Below, one piece after another: positions 34,408 to 42,054 of a stretch of 46,210 nucleotides of DNA (positions are counted from its first letter, which is position 1; each line of letters starts with the position of its first letter). The DNA is from Verrucomicrobiota bacterium (lineage in GTDB: Bacteria > Verrucomicrobiota > Verrucomicrobiia > Limisphaerales > JACDHS01), in the NCBI GenBank assembly GCA_013820875.1, contig JACDHS010000021.1:1-46210 (forward strand), written 5' to 3'. The position numbers and the translations under genes were made by a program. A model generated the notes under the pieces. The model worked only from the letters and a program-made list of their open reading frames with translations. It was not told where the DNA came from and made no database searches.

Positions 34408-35585
34408 AGATCCTGCTTGAAGGCGGAGATATAATCAAAAAGCAGCGTTTCCTCTGTTGGGTAAATAAAGTTTTTTTTCATCCTGAAAAAGTCTTTTTCA
34501 AAGACGAATTCATCCAGTCGGCCCATCTTCTCCAGCATCGCCGCCGCTCTGCCGTTCTTTTGCGGTCGATCGTTCCGGTCCCAGAATTGGAAGAGATAGA
34601 AATCAGGCTCAGCCCAGACATCGATTCCAAGATGGGCGTCCTTCCAAGGGCATTCGGTGAAATAAGCGTCGCGGTTCGAGTAGATATCAATTCTGCCGAA
34701 GGGACGCAGATCGTTCTTAAAATGATCAACAATCCGGTGTGCCCGGTAGGAAGCCAGATCATCGACCATGGCTTTGAGTGCGAGGGCAGTCTGGAAATTG
34801 TCGCCCTGACACATGATTTGATGAAATGCTTCCATCACAGGTTTGTTCATGATGTTTCGTCCAAGTTTTCTGATTATTTCTGCGTATTGGCAGATGCTGT
34901 ATTTAACGTTTAAATCGGTAGATTGCTCTGCGCATTTGAGCAGCCAGCCGTGCAGTAGATCATTGTGCGAACTGTCGTAAGCGCAGATAACTTTGAGCAG
35001 GTTTTTAATTTCGTGCGCTTCCTGCGGTGTCCAGTCGGTTGTTGCCGGTCCGGCGCATCCAATCAATCGCAGGTAAACGATCGCGTCACAGTAGTAGCCG
35101 TTGCTGCGGACATAGTCCAGGTAACCGGGAATCTGCCGCCGTCGATCGGCAGCGTTGTTGATCTTGTTCTCGACGAAAATCGCTTTTTTCGACTTCTGAT
35201 CGACAATCAGAAGATCAATGCGGCCGATTTCTCGTGTGACTTCAGGCTCAGTGTAGTCTGCCAGGTTTATCCGGGCTCCATGCAGCTTTAGAAATTCAAG
35301 AAACAAGTAGCAGAAGAGATGTTTCTGTTGATGTTTCCCATTTGGGTTCAGCAGCGCATATAGAATATCGCTGTGGAACGTTTCCCGGTAGTAATAATCT
35401 GAGATCAGCTCAAATAAATTGAAACCAAGCTCGTGGTCTTTATGAGACAGGTTGTCCCGGTAGGTTCCCGCCAATCCAGAAAGGTACTTGTCGCGAATGA
35501 AGTCGTGAACCCGAGATACTGCTCCTCTGTTAAAAAAACAGATTTGCTGCAGGAGAGCCATTTCTCGAGTGAGCAGCGGTTGCAT
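34383..35585 (-). CDS. PD-(D/E)XK nuclease family protein (PDDEXK_4-like)
   Basis: A 400-residue protein from the ATG at 35585; the frame is open to 35693, but that part overlaps an unrelated truncated coding segment, and the ATG at 35561 is another option. YYRETFHSDILYALLNPNGK leads into the nuclease core. GRIDLLIVDQKSKKAIFVEN (about residues 134-153) followed by KINN gives the D...ExK catalytic set, and RRQIPGYLDYVRSNGY follows. This is the PDDEXK_4 pattern of restriction-like nucleases. The C-terminal ~200 residues are an unassigned domain with DLNVKYSICQYAEIIRKLGR and WAEPDFYLFQFWDR. It is the first gene of a leftward pair whose second gene is the SIR2-like protein, with overlapping ends, suggesting joint action. 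Confidence 0.85.
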   Translation of the reverse strand: MQPLLTREMALLQQICFFNRGAVSRVHDFIRDKYLSGLAGTYRDNLSHKDHELGFNLFELISDYYYRETFHSDILYALLNPNGKHQQKHLFCYLFLEFLKLHGARINLADYTEPEVTREIGRIDLLIVDQKSKKAIFVENKINNAADRRRQIPGYLDYVRSNGYYCDAIVYLRLIGCAGPATTDWTPQEAHEIKNLLKVICAYDSSHNDLLHGWLLKCAEQSTDLNVKYSICQYAEIIRKLGRNIMNKPVMEAFHQIMCQGDNFQTALALKAMVDDLASYRAHRIVDHFKNDLRPFGRIDIYSNRDAYFTECPWKDAHLGIDVWAEPDFYLFQFWDRNDRPQKNGRAAAMLEKMGRLDEFVFEKDFFRMKKNFIYPTEETLLFDYISAFKQDLWHIVKPS

Positions 35586-35662
35586 AAAACGAGAATGCCA
35601 AATGGTTTTAGAACAGCAAGGTTGGTATGTGGGTGAGAGGGCGAGTAGTCGCACTCCGTAGC

Positions 35663-35740
35663 CAGAATTGAACGCTCCTGTTCTTCGACCCACTGGCAGG
35701 CGAGTGGGAGTAGCGCCTTAAATTCATGGGGAGTTATCAT
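35663..35740 (-). pseudogene. Truncated start of another gene at the island edge
   Basis: On the minus strand, MITPHEFKALLPLACQWVEE followed by QERSIL reads like the first ~26 residues of a hypothetical protein known from PVC bacteria, whose members open 'mLT..EFeaLLPLA..WaeeQEr.IL'. After that point the frame continues with unrelated residues into the nuclease gene. No continuation is found elsewhere in the window. I read it as a gene cut when the nuclease/SIR2 genes arrived. The family recollection is from memory and not verified. Confidence 0.5.
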
Positions 35741-35796
35741 GGGGATGTTTCAAGAGCGGTTGGCGGTAGTTGCTTACTGAGATAGTATTCAAAGGT

Positions 35797-36639
35797 ATGG
35801 GAGACGGGAATCAACATAAAGAGGAGCGGCGCAAAGATCCTCGCACCAACGAAGCGCTGTTCGCCGACGCTCTTAACGCCGTTTCCGTACGGCATTCTGA
35901 TGACGACGAAAGTGCGGAACGGTATTGGGATGCCGTTGTGGTGCTTTATTGCCGGGCCGATCAGGAAGTGATGGACAGGGTGCGGGAGTGGTTAACCGGT
36001 GATGAACCGGCGAAGCGAATTGTTGCGGCGGATGTTTTGGCGCAGGTCGCTTACGGAGATGAACACCAGCGAGAAGCGGCGGCTCACCTGTTGGGAAAGG
36101 CGCTCGAAACTGAGACCGACGAGGAGGTAATCGCGTCTTTGATCTACGCGCTGGGACATACTCCCCACCCGCCGAGTTGCGAGCGCCTGATTCAATTTCA
36201 GAACCATCCGTCAGAGGAACTGCGGCGCGCCCTTGTTTATGCATTGCCACAATACGCGGAAAACAGGGCGGCAATCACGGCCTTGTTTCTTTTGTCGCGT
36301 GATGCTGATGACGAAGTGCGCGACTGGGCAACGTTCGGACTCGGCTCGCAGATTGATCTGGATACCGCTGAAATTCGCGATGCCCTTGGGGCAAGGCTAA
36401 AGGATCCTGACCAGGAAACGCGATATGGGGCGATGGTTGGGTTGGCGCGTCGCGGTGATCCAGCGGTCATCCCGACTTTTCTACAGGCGATTGAATCCAT
36501 GGCAGAGGGAACATGGCGGGATTGTTACCTCTTGAAGGATGCAGCCGATGAAATCGTTCGGGTCGCCGGCGAGACAGGCTCGCCTGTATGGAATGAGGTC
36601 GTTTCGAGGATCGCTCTCGCGGGAGAGGGAAGGGATTAG
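35797..36639 (+). CDS. HEAT-repeat protein
   Basis: A 280-residue helical-repeat protein. I use the ATG at 35797 (MGDGNQHKEERRKDPRTNEA); the frame can also start at a TTG at 35770. Repeats of about 31-35 residues are visible: RVREWLTGDEPAKRIVAADV, LGKALETETDEEVIASLIYA, NHPSEELRRALVYALPQYAE, LSRDADDEVRDWATFGLGSQ and RLKDPDQETRYGAMVGLARR. This is a scaffold for protein binding, with no catalytic motif. It stands alone beside the defence-like genes; no link to them can be shown. The GC content is like the housekeeping genes. Confidence 0.85.
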   Translation: MGDGNQHKEERRKDPRTNEALFADALNAVSVRHSDDDESAERYWDAVVVLYCRADQEVMDRVREWLTGDEPAKRIVAADVLAQVAYGDEHQREAAAHLLGKALETETDEEVIASLIYALGHTPHPPSCERLIQFQNHPSEELRRALVYALPQYAENRAAITALFLLSRDADDEVRDWATFGLGSQIDLDTAEIRDALGARLKDPDQETRYGAMVGLARRGDPAVIPTFLQAIESMAEGTWRDCYLLKDAADEIVRVAGETGSPVWNEVVSRIALAGEGRD

Positions 36640-37447
36640 CCGCGAAAGAACGCAAAGAGCGCAAAAAGGGAAGGGCTCATTGGGGGCACATTCCGGCCGG
36701 TAAGGCATCGGGTCGGAAATGGGTCCTTGGGAATTGGACGGCATTCTGTGTCGGTGGGGCGGGTGTCGGCCGATTTCGGACTGCGTTCCGGCCGGGGTGG
36801 TTTTGGACGAGCGGATCCGTTCCGGTTTCCGGGGAACGGGGTCTGAAACCGCGTGATTTGAACTTGTTTGCGCGGAAACTTCTTCAAATCACGCTGACAC
36901 AGACTTGTTTCCGCGCAAACATGTTCAAATCACGGTGATTCAAAGAAGTTTCTCCGGAAACAAGTTCAAATCAGGATGGAATGAAGAAGTTTCCCGGGAA
37001 ACAAGTTCAAATCAGGCTGATTTGAAGAAGTTTGCGCGGAAACAAGTCCAAATCACGCTGATTCAGACTTGTTTGCGCGGAAACAGGTCCATTTCCGCGT
37101 GGAAAGCAGGTGTTTTTTGGGGTTTTAATTGTTGTAAGTGGTTCCGGGAGTGCTGGTTGTGGATGGATAACGTTTTTGTTGAGGATGGAAATGATCGGGT
37201 GAAAAGGGTTTTGTGTGACACGAATTGCAGGTATTTTTTCCCAGCGCGGCGTAACCACAAGGATGCATATCCACGCTACGACTGAAGAACACGCGCCTCG
37301 AAATCTTGTTATCGTTCCACGATTCTTCAACGTATATAGTAGTACAAATTGGGGACGAAAGCTGGACGCATGGGTCGAATCGGTTCTGATTAGGACTCAG
37401 TTTGTCGCCCAGAAAAAAGTGGCGTTTCAGAGGCAGGGGAATAAATA
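36640..37447. other. Intergenic region with repeats and one doubtful small frame
   Basis: About 800 bases. A known-style dispersed repeat (GCGAAAGAACGCAAAGAGCG, 36642-36661) begins it, then CCGG-rich sequence, then the 41-bp array (36853-37100). From 37101 to 37447 little is seen. A 77-codon frame at 37215-37448 (MTRIAGIFSQRGVTTRMHIH...) ends in TAATG with the thyA start; it matches no family and I do not call it. AGGGGA about nine bases before the thyA ATG is a good ribosome site. Confidence 0.5.
36853..37100. repeat. Second tandem array, six 41-bp units with two dyads each
   Basis: The TTCAAATCA...TGATTTGAA element recurs in register every 41 bp (TTCAAATCA-type left arms at 36883, 36924, 36965, 37006 and 37047; a lone right arm at 36854). 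One copy, 37006-37026, is a perfect inverted repeat with a 3-nt centre. Between them, dyads flanked by TTT and AAA start at 36867, 36908, 36949, 36990, 37031 and 37072, again exactly 41 bp apart. Their cores vary (GCGCGG, CCGCGC, CTCCGG, CCCGGG) but remain G/C-only or nearly so. Dyad spacing is ~20.5 bp. The architecture is the same as that of the array at 1236-1490, with a different sequence. Confidence 0.9.
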
Positions 37448-38251
37448 ATGCGACGCATGCTGCAATTCCATAAACTGCTTCAGTTGGTTCTCGAAGAGGG
37501 AAAATTCAAGTCGGATCGGACTGGAACAGGAACCTACTCAGTTTTCGGTGCGCAGGCGCGATTTCCTCTTTCAGACGGTTTTCCGGTTGTGACGACCAAA
37601 AAGCTTCATCTGAAATCGATCATCTACGAATTGCTCTGGTTTCTTCGTGGCGACACGAATATCAAATTTTTAAACGAGCACGGCGTCACAATTTGGAATG
37701 AATGGGCGGATGCAAACGGCGATCTTGGCCGGGTTTACGGCGCGCAATGGTGCGACTGGCGAACCGCGGATGGCCGTTCCATCAACCAGATTGAACAGGT
37801 CATCGAGCAAATCAAAAAGACTCCCGACAGCCGCCGCCTGATCGTCAGCGCATGGAGCGTCGGTGAAATAGACAAAATGGCGCTGCCGCCATGTCATACG
37901 CTGTTCCAATTCTTCGTTCAGGATGGCGAGTTGAGCTGCCAGCTTTATCAGCGCAGTGCCGATCTGTTTTTAGGCGTGCCGTTCAACATCGCCTCTTATG
38001 CGCTGCTCACCATGATGGTGGCGCAGGTGTGCGATCTGAAACCCGGCACATTTGTTCATACGTTTGGCGATTTGCATCTCTACTCAAATCACCTGGAACA
38101 AGCGAAGCTTCAGCTCACTCGCGAGCCCCGTCCGCTGCCACAGATGAAGATCAATCCGGCAGTAAAAAACATTCGTGACTTCAATTACGAAGATTTTGAG
38201 TTGGTTGGATACGATCCCCATCCAGGTATCAAGGCTCCCATTGCGGTGTGA
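37448..38251 (+). CDS. thyA: Thymidylate synthase
   Basis: A 267-residue ThyA that methylates dUMP to dTMP using methylene-tetrahydrofolate. [20 protein letters not shown] contains the phosphate-binding arginine. The catalytic cysteine is in [12 protein letters not shown] (~residue 149). [20 protein letters not shown] (~162-181) is the dUMP-binding signature, and [10 protein letters not shown] the folate/substrate region. The length matches the usual 264 residues. The start has AGGGGA upstream; a second ATG lies three codons in. It is the first gene of a likely operon that includes folA, which regenerates the folate it oxidises. Confidence 0.98.
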   Translation: MRRMLQFHKLLQLVLEEGKFKSDRTGTGTYSVFGAQARFPLSDGFPVVTTKKLHLKSIIYELLWFLRGDTNIKFLNEHGVTIWNEWADANGDLGRVYGAQWCDWRTADGRSINQIEQVIEQIKKTPDSRRLIVSAWSVGEIDKMALPPCHTLFQFFVQDGELSCQLYQRSADLFLGVPFNIASYALLTMMVAQVCDLKPGTFVHTFGDLHLYSNHLEQAKLQLTREPRPLPQMKINPAVKNIRDFNYEDFELVGYDPHPGIKAPIAV

Positions 38252-38302
38252 TTGCTTTCAGAATCGAATGCGTCGCACTCTGTCCGATGAACTCGTCGCG
38301 TA

Positions 38303-39235
38303 ATGCATTCGAACTCTGAACAGAAGTTGAATCGCATTTGTCCGGTTTGCCTGGAGACAAGGAAGGAGGAAGTCCTGGCGAAACAAGAATTACTTTTGGT
38401 GCGCTGTCAGTCCTGTGAAATGGTCTTCGCCGACCAAGTGCCGGCGCAATATGCCGACGCGTTTTACAATGAGGTCGCCGATTCCCTCTACCTTTCGGAA
38501 GAGAAACTGCAAAGTGACTACGCTACCGTCCGGTTCGAAAGAGAGATCAAACTTCTCCGTCATCATCTATCAAGTGGCAGAATCCTTGATGTCGGTTGTT
38601 CAACCGGTGCGTTTCTTTACCAGGTGAAGAAACGGTGGCCGAAGAGTTATGATATTTTGGGAACGGACATTTGCCAACCGGCGCTGGCCTATGCGAAACG
38701 ACAACAAGTCAGTGTAGTGGAAGAGTCATTCTTGAAATGTGACTTTGGTGAATCGCACTTTGACGCGATTACATTTTGGGCGGTGCTGGAACATCTGCTT
38801 GATCCCCGATTGTTTTTGGCGAAAGCAGCTTCATTACTCAAACCAGGCGGGTTTTGCTTCATCCTCGTTCCGAATTTCAGGTCGCTCGCGACACGGCTTC
38901 TAGGGGCGAAATACCGGTATATTTTCCCGCAGCATGTAAACTACTTCACATCGGCTACCTTGCGGAAGTTGGTTGGAACGGAATCAAACTGGAAAATCGT
39001 CGAGGAAGGTTCGTGTCACTTCAATCCCATGGTCATCTGGCAGGATCGAAAGAATAAAGGGGCTGCGTTCGTTTCCGATCAGGAACGGGTGAAGTTGCTG
39101 AAGGCAACTACGTCGTATAAACAAAACCCGCTGCTTGCTCCCATCAAATGGGCTTACAATTTTTCTGAAAAATGTCTGGGCGCAACCAATCTGGCAGACA
39201 ACATCTACATCGTTTTGCAGAAGCAGAATCAATGA
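38303..39235 (+). CDS. Class I SAM-dependent methyltransferase with zinc-ribbon N-terminus
   Basis: A 310-residue protein. The N-terminus has a four-cysteine ribbon (CPVCLETRKEE...VRCQSCEMVFA), then a Methyltransf_23-type domain: GRILDVGCSTGAFLYQVKKR (SAM motif I), ILGTDICQPALAYAKRQ (acidic residue that binds the ribose), FDAITFWAVLEHLLDP (motif IV) and LLKPGGFCFILVPN. Such ribbon-methyltransferase proteins often modify sugars or polyketide-like substrates. The substrate here is unknown. Its stop overlaps the folA start by four bases, so it is translated together with folA even though a role in folate metabolism is not evident. Confidence 0.88.
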   Translation: MHSNSEQKLNRICPVCLETRKEEVLAKQELLLVRCQSCEMVFADQVPAQYADAFYNEVADSLYLSEEKLQSDYATVRFEREIKLLRHHLSSGRILDVGCSTGAFLYQVKKRWPKSYDILGTDICQPALAYAKRQQVSVVEESFLKCDFGESHFDAITFWAVLEHLLDPRLFLAKAASLLKPGGFCFILVPNFRSLATRLLGAKYRYIFPQHVNYFTSATLRKLVGTESNWKIVEEGSCHFNPMVIWQDRKNKGAAFVSDQERVKLLKATTSYKQNPLLAPIKWAYNFSEKCLGATNLADNIYIVLQKQNQ

Positions 39236-39696
39236 AAGCATTCAAAGCAATCGCCGCGATGAGCGAAAATCGAGTGATCGGGCAGGGGAACAAGATCCCC
39301 TGGCACCTGCCGGAGGACTTCAAATGGTTCAAGCAGGTGACCACCGGGAATGTGATCGTGATGGGCAGAAAAACGTTTGAGTCGATTGGCAGGCCTTTGC
39401 CGAATCGGACGACCATCGTCCTAAGCCGCTCGGATTTCTCCCACCCGGGAGTCCAAACAATCAGTAGTCTGGAAGCATTGCCGGAAGTTTCAGGGCAGGA
39501 GATTTTTATCTGCGGCGGCGCACAAATATACGAACAAACGTTACCGCTGTGTTCGGACCTTTATCTGACCCTGGTGAAACGCGTGGTGGATGGAGACGCC
39601 TTTTTCCCGCCGTTCGAAAACAATTTTGAATTGGCCGAGGTCGTTCGTGACTGTGAGGAATTCAAAATTCTGCATTTTAGGAGAACGTCTCAGTAG
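39232..39696 (+). CDS. folA: Dihydrofolate reductase
   Basis: A 154-residue DHFR that reduces dihydrofolate with NADPH. KAIAAMSENRVIGQGNKIPWHLPEDFKWFK (shown here by its ends, about residues 4-33) includes the W-x-L-P-E-D loop with the catalytic acid. VIVMGRKTFESIGRPLPNRT binds NADPH, and IFICGGAQIYEQTLPLCSDL holds the GG-x2-IY motif. The ATG at 39232 overlaps the methyltransferase stop (ATGA); a longer frame upstream would lie inside that gene. Together with thyA it closes the dTMP-folate cycle. Confidence 0.97.
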   Translation: MKAFKAIAAMSENRVIGQGNKIPWHLPEDFKWFKQVTTGNVIVMGRKTFESIGRPLPNRTTIVLSRSDFSHPGVQTISSLEALPEVSGQEIFICGGAQIYEQTLPLCSDLYLTLVKRVVDGDAFFPPFENNFELAEVVRDCEEFKILHFRRTSQ

Positions 39697-39813
39697 CCGA
39701 AGTCGGTGGCAGGTTGCCACCGCAACGGGTAGCCCGTTCCACCCATTTTCAGACAGGTTCTTAAACTTCCCCGTGGCATGCCGCGAGTTTTCGCGTATCT
39801 TTCCGCCGTTTCG

Positions 39814-41607
39814 ATGCCAAAGTTTAGTAACATTGCTGCTTATAAGTTTGCTCCGCTGAGCGAATTGCGTTCCTTGCGCTCCCGCTTGCTGGCCCTTTGC
39901 AAAAGTTGGGAACTCAAAGGGACCATTCTTCTCAGTGTGGAAGGAATTAATCTTTTTGCAGCCGGTGCACCGGAAAAAATCGAGTTGTTGCTCGCGGAAC
40001 TCCGCACCATTCCGGGCCTCGAGAATTTCGAAGTGAAAGTCAGCGAAAGCGATCATCAACCGTTCAACCGGATGCTGGTTCGCTTGAAGAAAGAGATCAT
40101 TGCTTTTGGGGTTGAAGGCATTGATCCCGCAAAACGCACTTCGCCGAAGCTATCAGCCACCACGCTCAAACAATGGCTTGATGATGGCAAACCGGTGACG
40201 TTGCTCGACACCCGCAATGACTACGAAGTAAAGCTCGGCACATTTCGCAATGCGTTGCCAATAGGCATTGACCATTTCAAAAGTTTTCCGGATGCCGTGC
40301 GCAAGTTGCCGGAGGAAATGAAAGATCAACCGATCGTGATGTTCTGCACCGGCGGGATTCGCTGCGAAAAAGCGGGGCCATTCATGGAGCGCGAAGGATT
40401 CAAAAATATCTTCCAGCTCGAAGGTGGCATTCTGAAATATTTCGAAGAATGCGGCGGCGCGCATTACGACGGCGAATGTTTTGTTTTTGATCAACGGGTC
40501 GGTGTCGATCCCAGTCTGCATGAAACGGACTCCGACCAATGTTTTAATTGCCAGACGCCGCTCACGAAAGAAGAGCAGGTGGACAGCCGCTTTGTGCCTG
40601 GTCGATCATGTGCATATTGTTTCAAGACGCCTGAAGAAGAGATCGCATTCAGTGTGGCGCGGCGGCATGAGGCGATCAAACGAGCCGTGAACCCACTGCC
40701 CGGAAGTCAGCCTTACGATAATTTTCGTCCCATTACCGTCCCTCAGGATTGCGACGGTAAAACGTTAATGGATGCGCTTTGCGCCGTGGTAAAACATCTT
40801 CCGCCCGAGAAATGGGAGTCTGAATCTGCGCGCGGTCTCTTGGTGGATATGAAGCATCAACCCGTTCCAACTACGCACGTTGTTCACGTAGGCGAAATGT
40901 ATTTGCATAAGTTTCCCAATATCGTTGAGCCCAGCGTAAACGGGGATGTTCAGATCTTGCATGAAGATGAAGCGTTGGTTGTCCTGAATAAGCCTGCGCC
41001 ACTTCCGATGCACACAGGTGGCCGATTCTTTCGCAACACGCTGCAGTATATCCTGAACGAAGTTTATCATCCGCAAAAACCGCGGCCTGCGCATCGTCTG
41101 GATGCGAACACCACGGGCGTCGTTCTCATCACTCGCACCCGCCATTTCGCTGGAAAACTTCAGCCGCAATTTTCACGCGGAGAGATTGAAAAGGTGTATT
41201 TCGTACGCGTGCAGGGTTTGCCGAAGGAAGATGTTTTTAATTGTGATGCACCGATCAGCGCGGTATCTGGAGAGATTGGGTCGCGCGATGTGGATATGGA
41301 AACGGGGCGGGCATCGAAGACTAATTTTCGAGTGTTGCAACGCAATGAAGATGGAACGGCGCTGCTGGAAGCTCGTCCATTGACGGGCCGTACGAATCAA
41401 ATCCGCGTCCATCTCTGGCATCTCGGTTTTCCGGTGTGTGGCGACCAGGTCTATCTGCCCGGCAAAAAACTCGGGGACACCCAAACGTTGCGAATGGACG
41501 ACTCACCGCTTTGCTTGCATGCGTGGAGCATCCGGTTCACGCATCCACTGACCAACAAACCGGTTGAATTCTGCGCGCCGCCACCCGCCTGGGCAAACAT
41601 CCACTGA
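39814..41607 (+). CDS. Fusion: TrhO-type tRNA U34 hydroxylase and RluA-type pseudouridine synthase
   Basis: A 597-residue two-enzyme protein. The N-terminal ~290 residues are a TrhO/YceA-type rhodanese: [34 protein letters not shown] (family signature), a rhodanese core with the active cysteine in [13 protein letters not shown] (~residue 178), and a CFNCQTPL...CAYCFK metal-site-like tail. TrhO hydroxylates U34 of tRNA to 5-hydroxyuridine. From ~residue 390 an RluA-type domain follows: [37 protein letters not shown] (catalytic aspartate in HRLD) and [12 protein letters not shown]. Both parts keep key residues and would modify RNA. The ATG at 39814 is chosen over 39778 since it begins at the conserved domain. 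Confidence 0.93.
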   Translation: MPKFSNIAAYKFAPLSELRSLRSRLLALCKSWELKGTILLSVEGINLFAAGAPEKIELLLAELRTIPGLENFEVKVSESDHQPFNRMLVRLKKEIIAFGVEGIDPAKRTSPKLSATTLKQWLDDGKPVTLLDTRNDYEVKLGTFRNALPIGIDHFKSFPDAVRKLPEEMKDQPIVMFCTGGIRCEKAGPFMEREGFKNIFQLEGGILKYFEECGGAHYDGECFVFDQRVGVDPSLHETDSDQCFNCQTPLTKEEQVDSRFVPGRSCAYCFKTPEEEIAFSVARRHEAIKRAVNPLPGSQPYDNFRPITVPQDCDGKTLMDALCAVVKHLPPEKWESESARGLLVDMKHQPVPTTHVVHVGEMYLHKFPNIVEPSVNGDVQILHEDEALVVLNKPAPLPMHTGGRFFRNTLQYILNEVYHPQKPRPAHRLDANTTGVVLITRTRHFAGKLQPQFSRGEIEKVYFVRVQGLPKEDVFNCDAPISAVSGEIGSRDVDMETGRASKTNFRVLQRNEDGTALLEARPLTGRTNQIRVHLWHLGFPVCGDQVYLPGKKLGDTQTLRMDDSPLCLHAWSIRFTHPLTNKPVEFCAPPPAWANIH

Positions 41608-41620
41608 AAACCTTTTGAAC

Positions 41621-41965
41621 ATGAAGAAAAATCCTATTCCATTTCTCCGCAAACTCGGGTTGATAGAAGGCATCTCGTTTCTCCTGCTGATGGGAGTGGC
41701 AATGCCGCTAAAATACATTTGGGGAATGCCGACGCCCGTGAAGATTGTCGGTTGGGCTCACGGTGTATTGTTCGTGAGTTTGTGCGTCTCGCTCTTGCAA
41801 ACAATGATTGTAGCGAAATGGTCTTTAAAGCGAGGTGCGCTCATCTTCATCGCGGCAATTGTGCCTTTCGGCCCTTTCCTCATTGATCGTCGGGTGAAAG
41901 GCTACGAAAAAGAGTTTCACGAAAGTCGAACGGCCTCTCCGAGTGAATCTCCGGTTCTGCGCTGA
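41621..41965 (+). CDS. DUF3817 family membrane protein
   Basis: A 114-residue membrane protein of the DUF3817 type. LRKLGLIEGISFLLLMGVAM, then PLKYIWG, VKIVGWAHGVLFVSL (conserved G-x2-H) and APFGPFLIDRR-like AIVPFGPFLIDRRV are the typical segments. About three membrane helices are expected. Its function is unknown. It begins 13 bases after the fusion gene and probably ends the thyA-folA operon. Confidence 0.9.
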   Translation: MKKNPIPFLRKLGLIEGISFLLLMGVAMPLKYIWGMPTPVKIVGWAHGVLFVSLCVSLLQTMIVAKWSLKRGALIFIAAIVPFGPFLIDRRVKGYEKEFHESRTASPSESPVLR

Positions 41966-42054
41966 TTTCTTTCAAAATCTGATCCGTTAGTTTGCATCCG
42001 CCTGAAAAGGTGTAACCAAATGGGCCTGAGTTCCTCTATTCTGCTGGGACACCC

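Noticed and set aside
36905-37285. 126-codon frame on plus across the second array
   Set aside because: It runs through the tandem repeat with a shifting frame per unit and shows no protein-like conservation.
37215-37448. 77-codon frame ending in TAATG with thyA
   Set aside because: The one-base overlap is suggestive, but there is no family match and no ribosome site that I can see. It is kept only as a remark.
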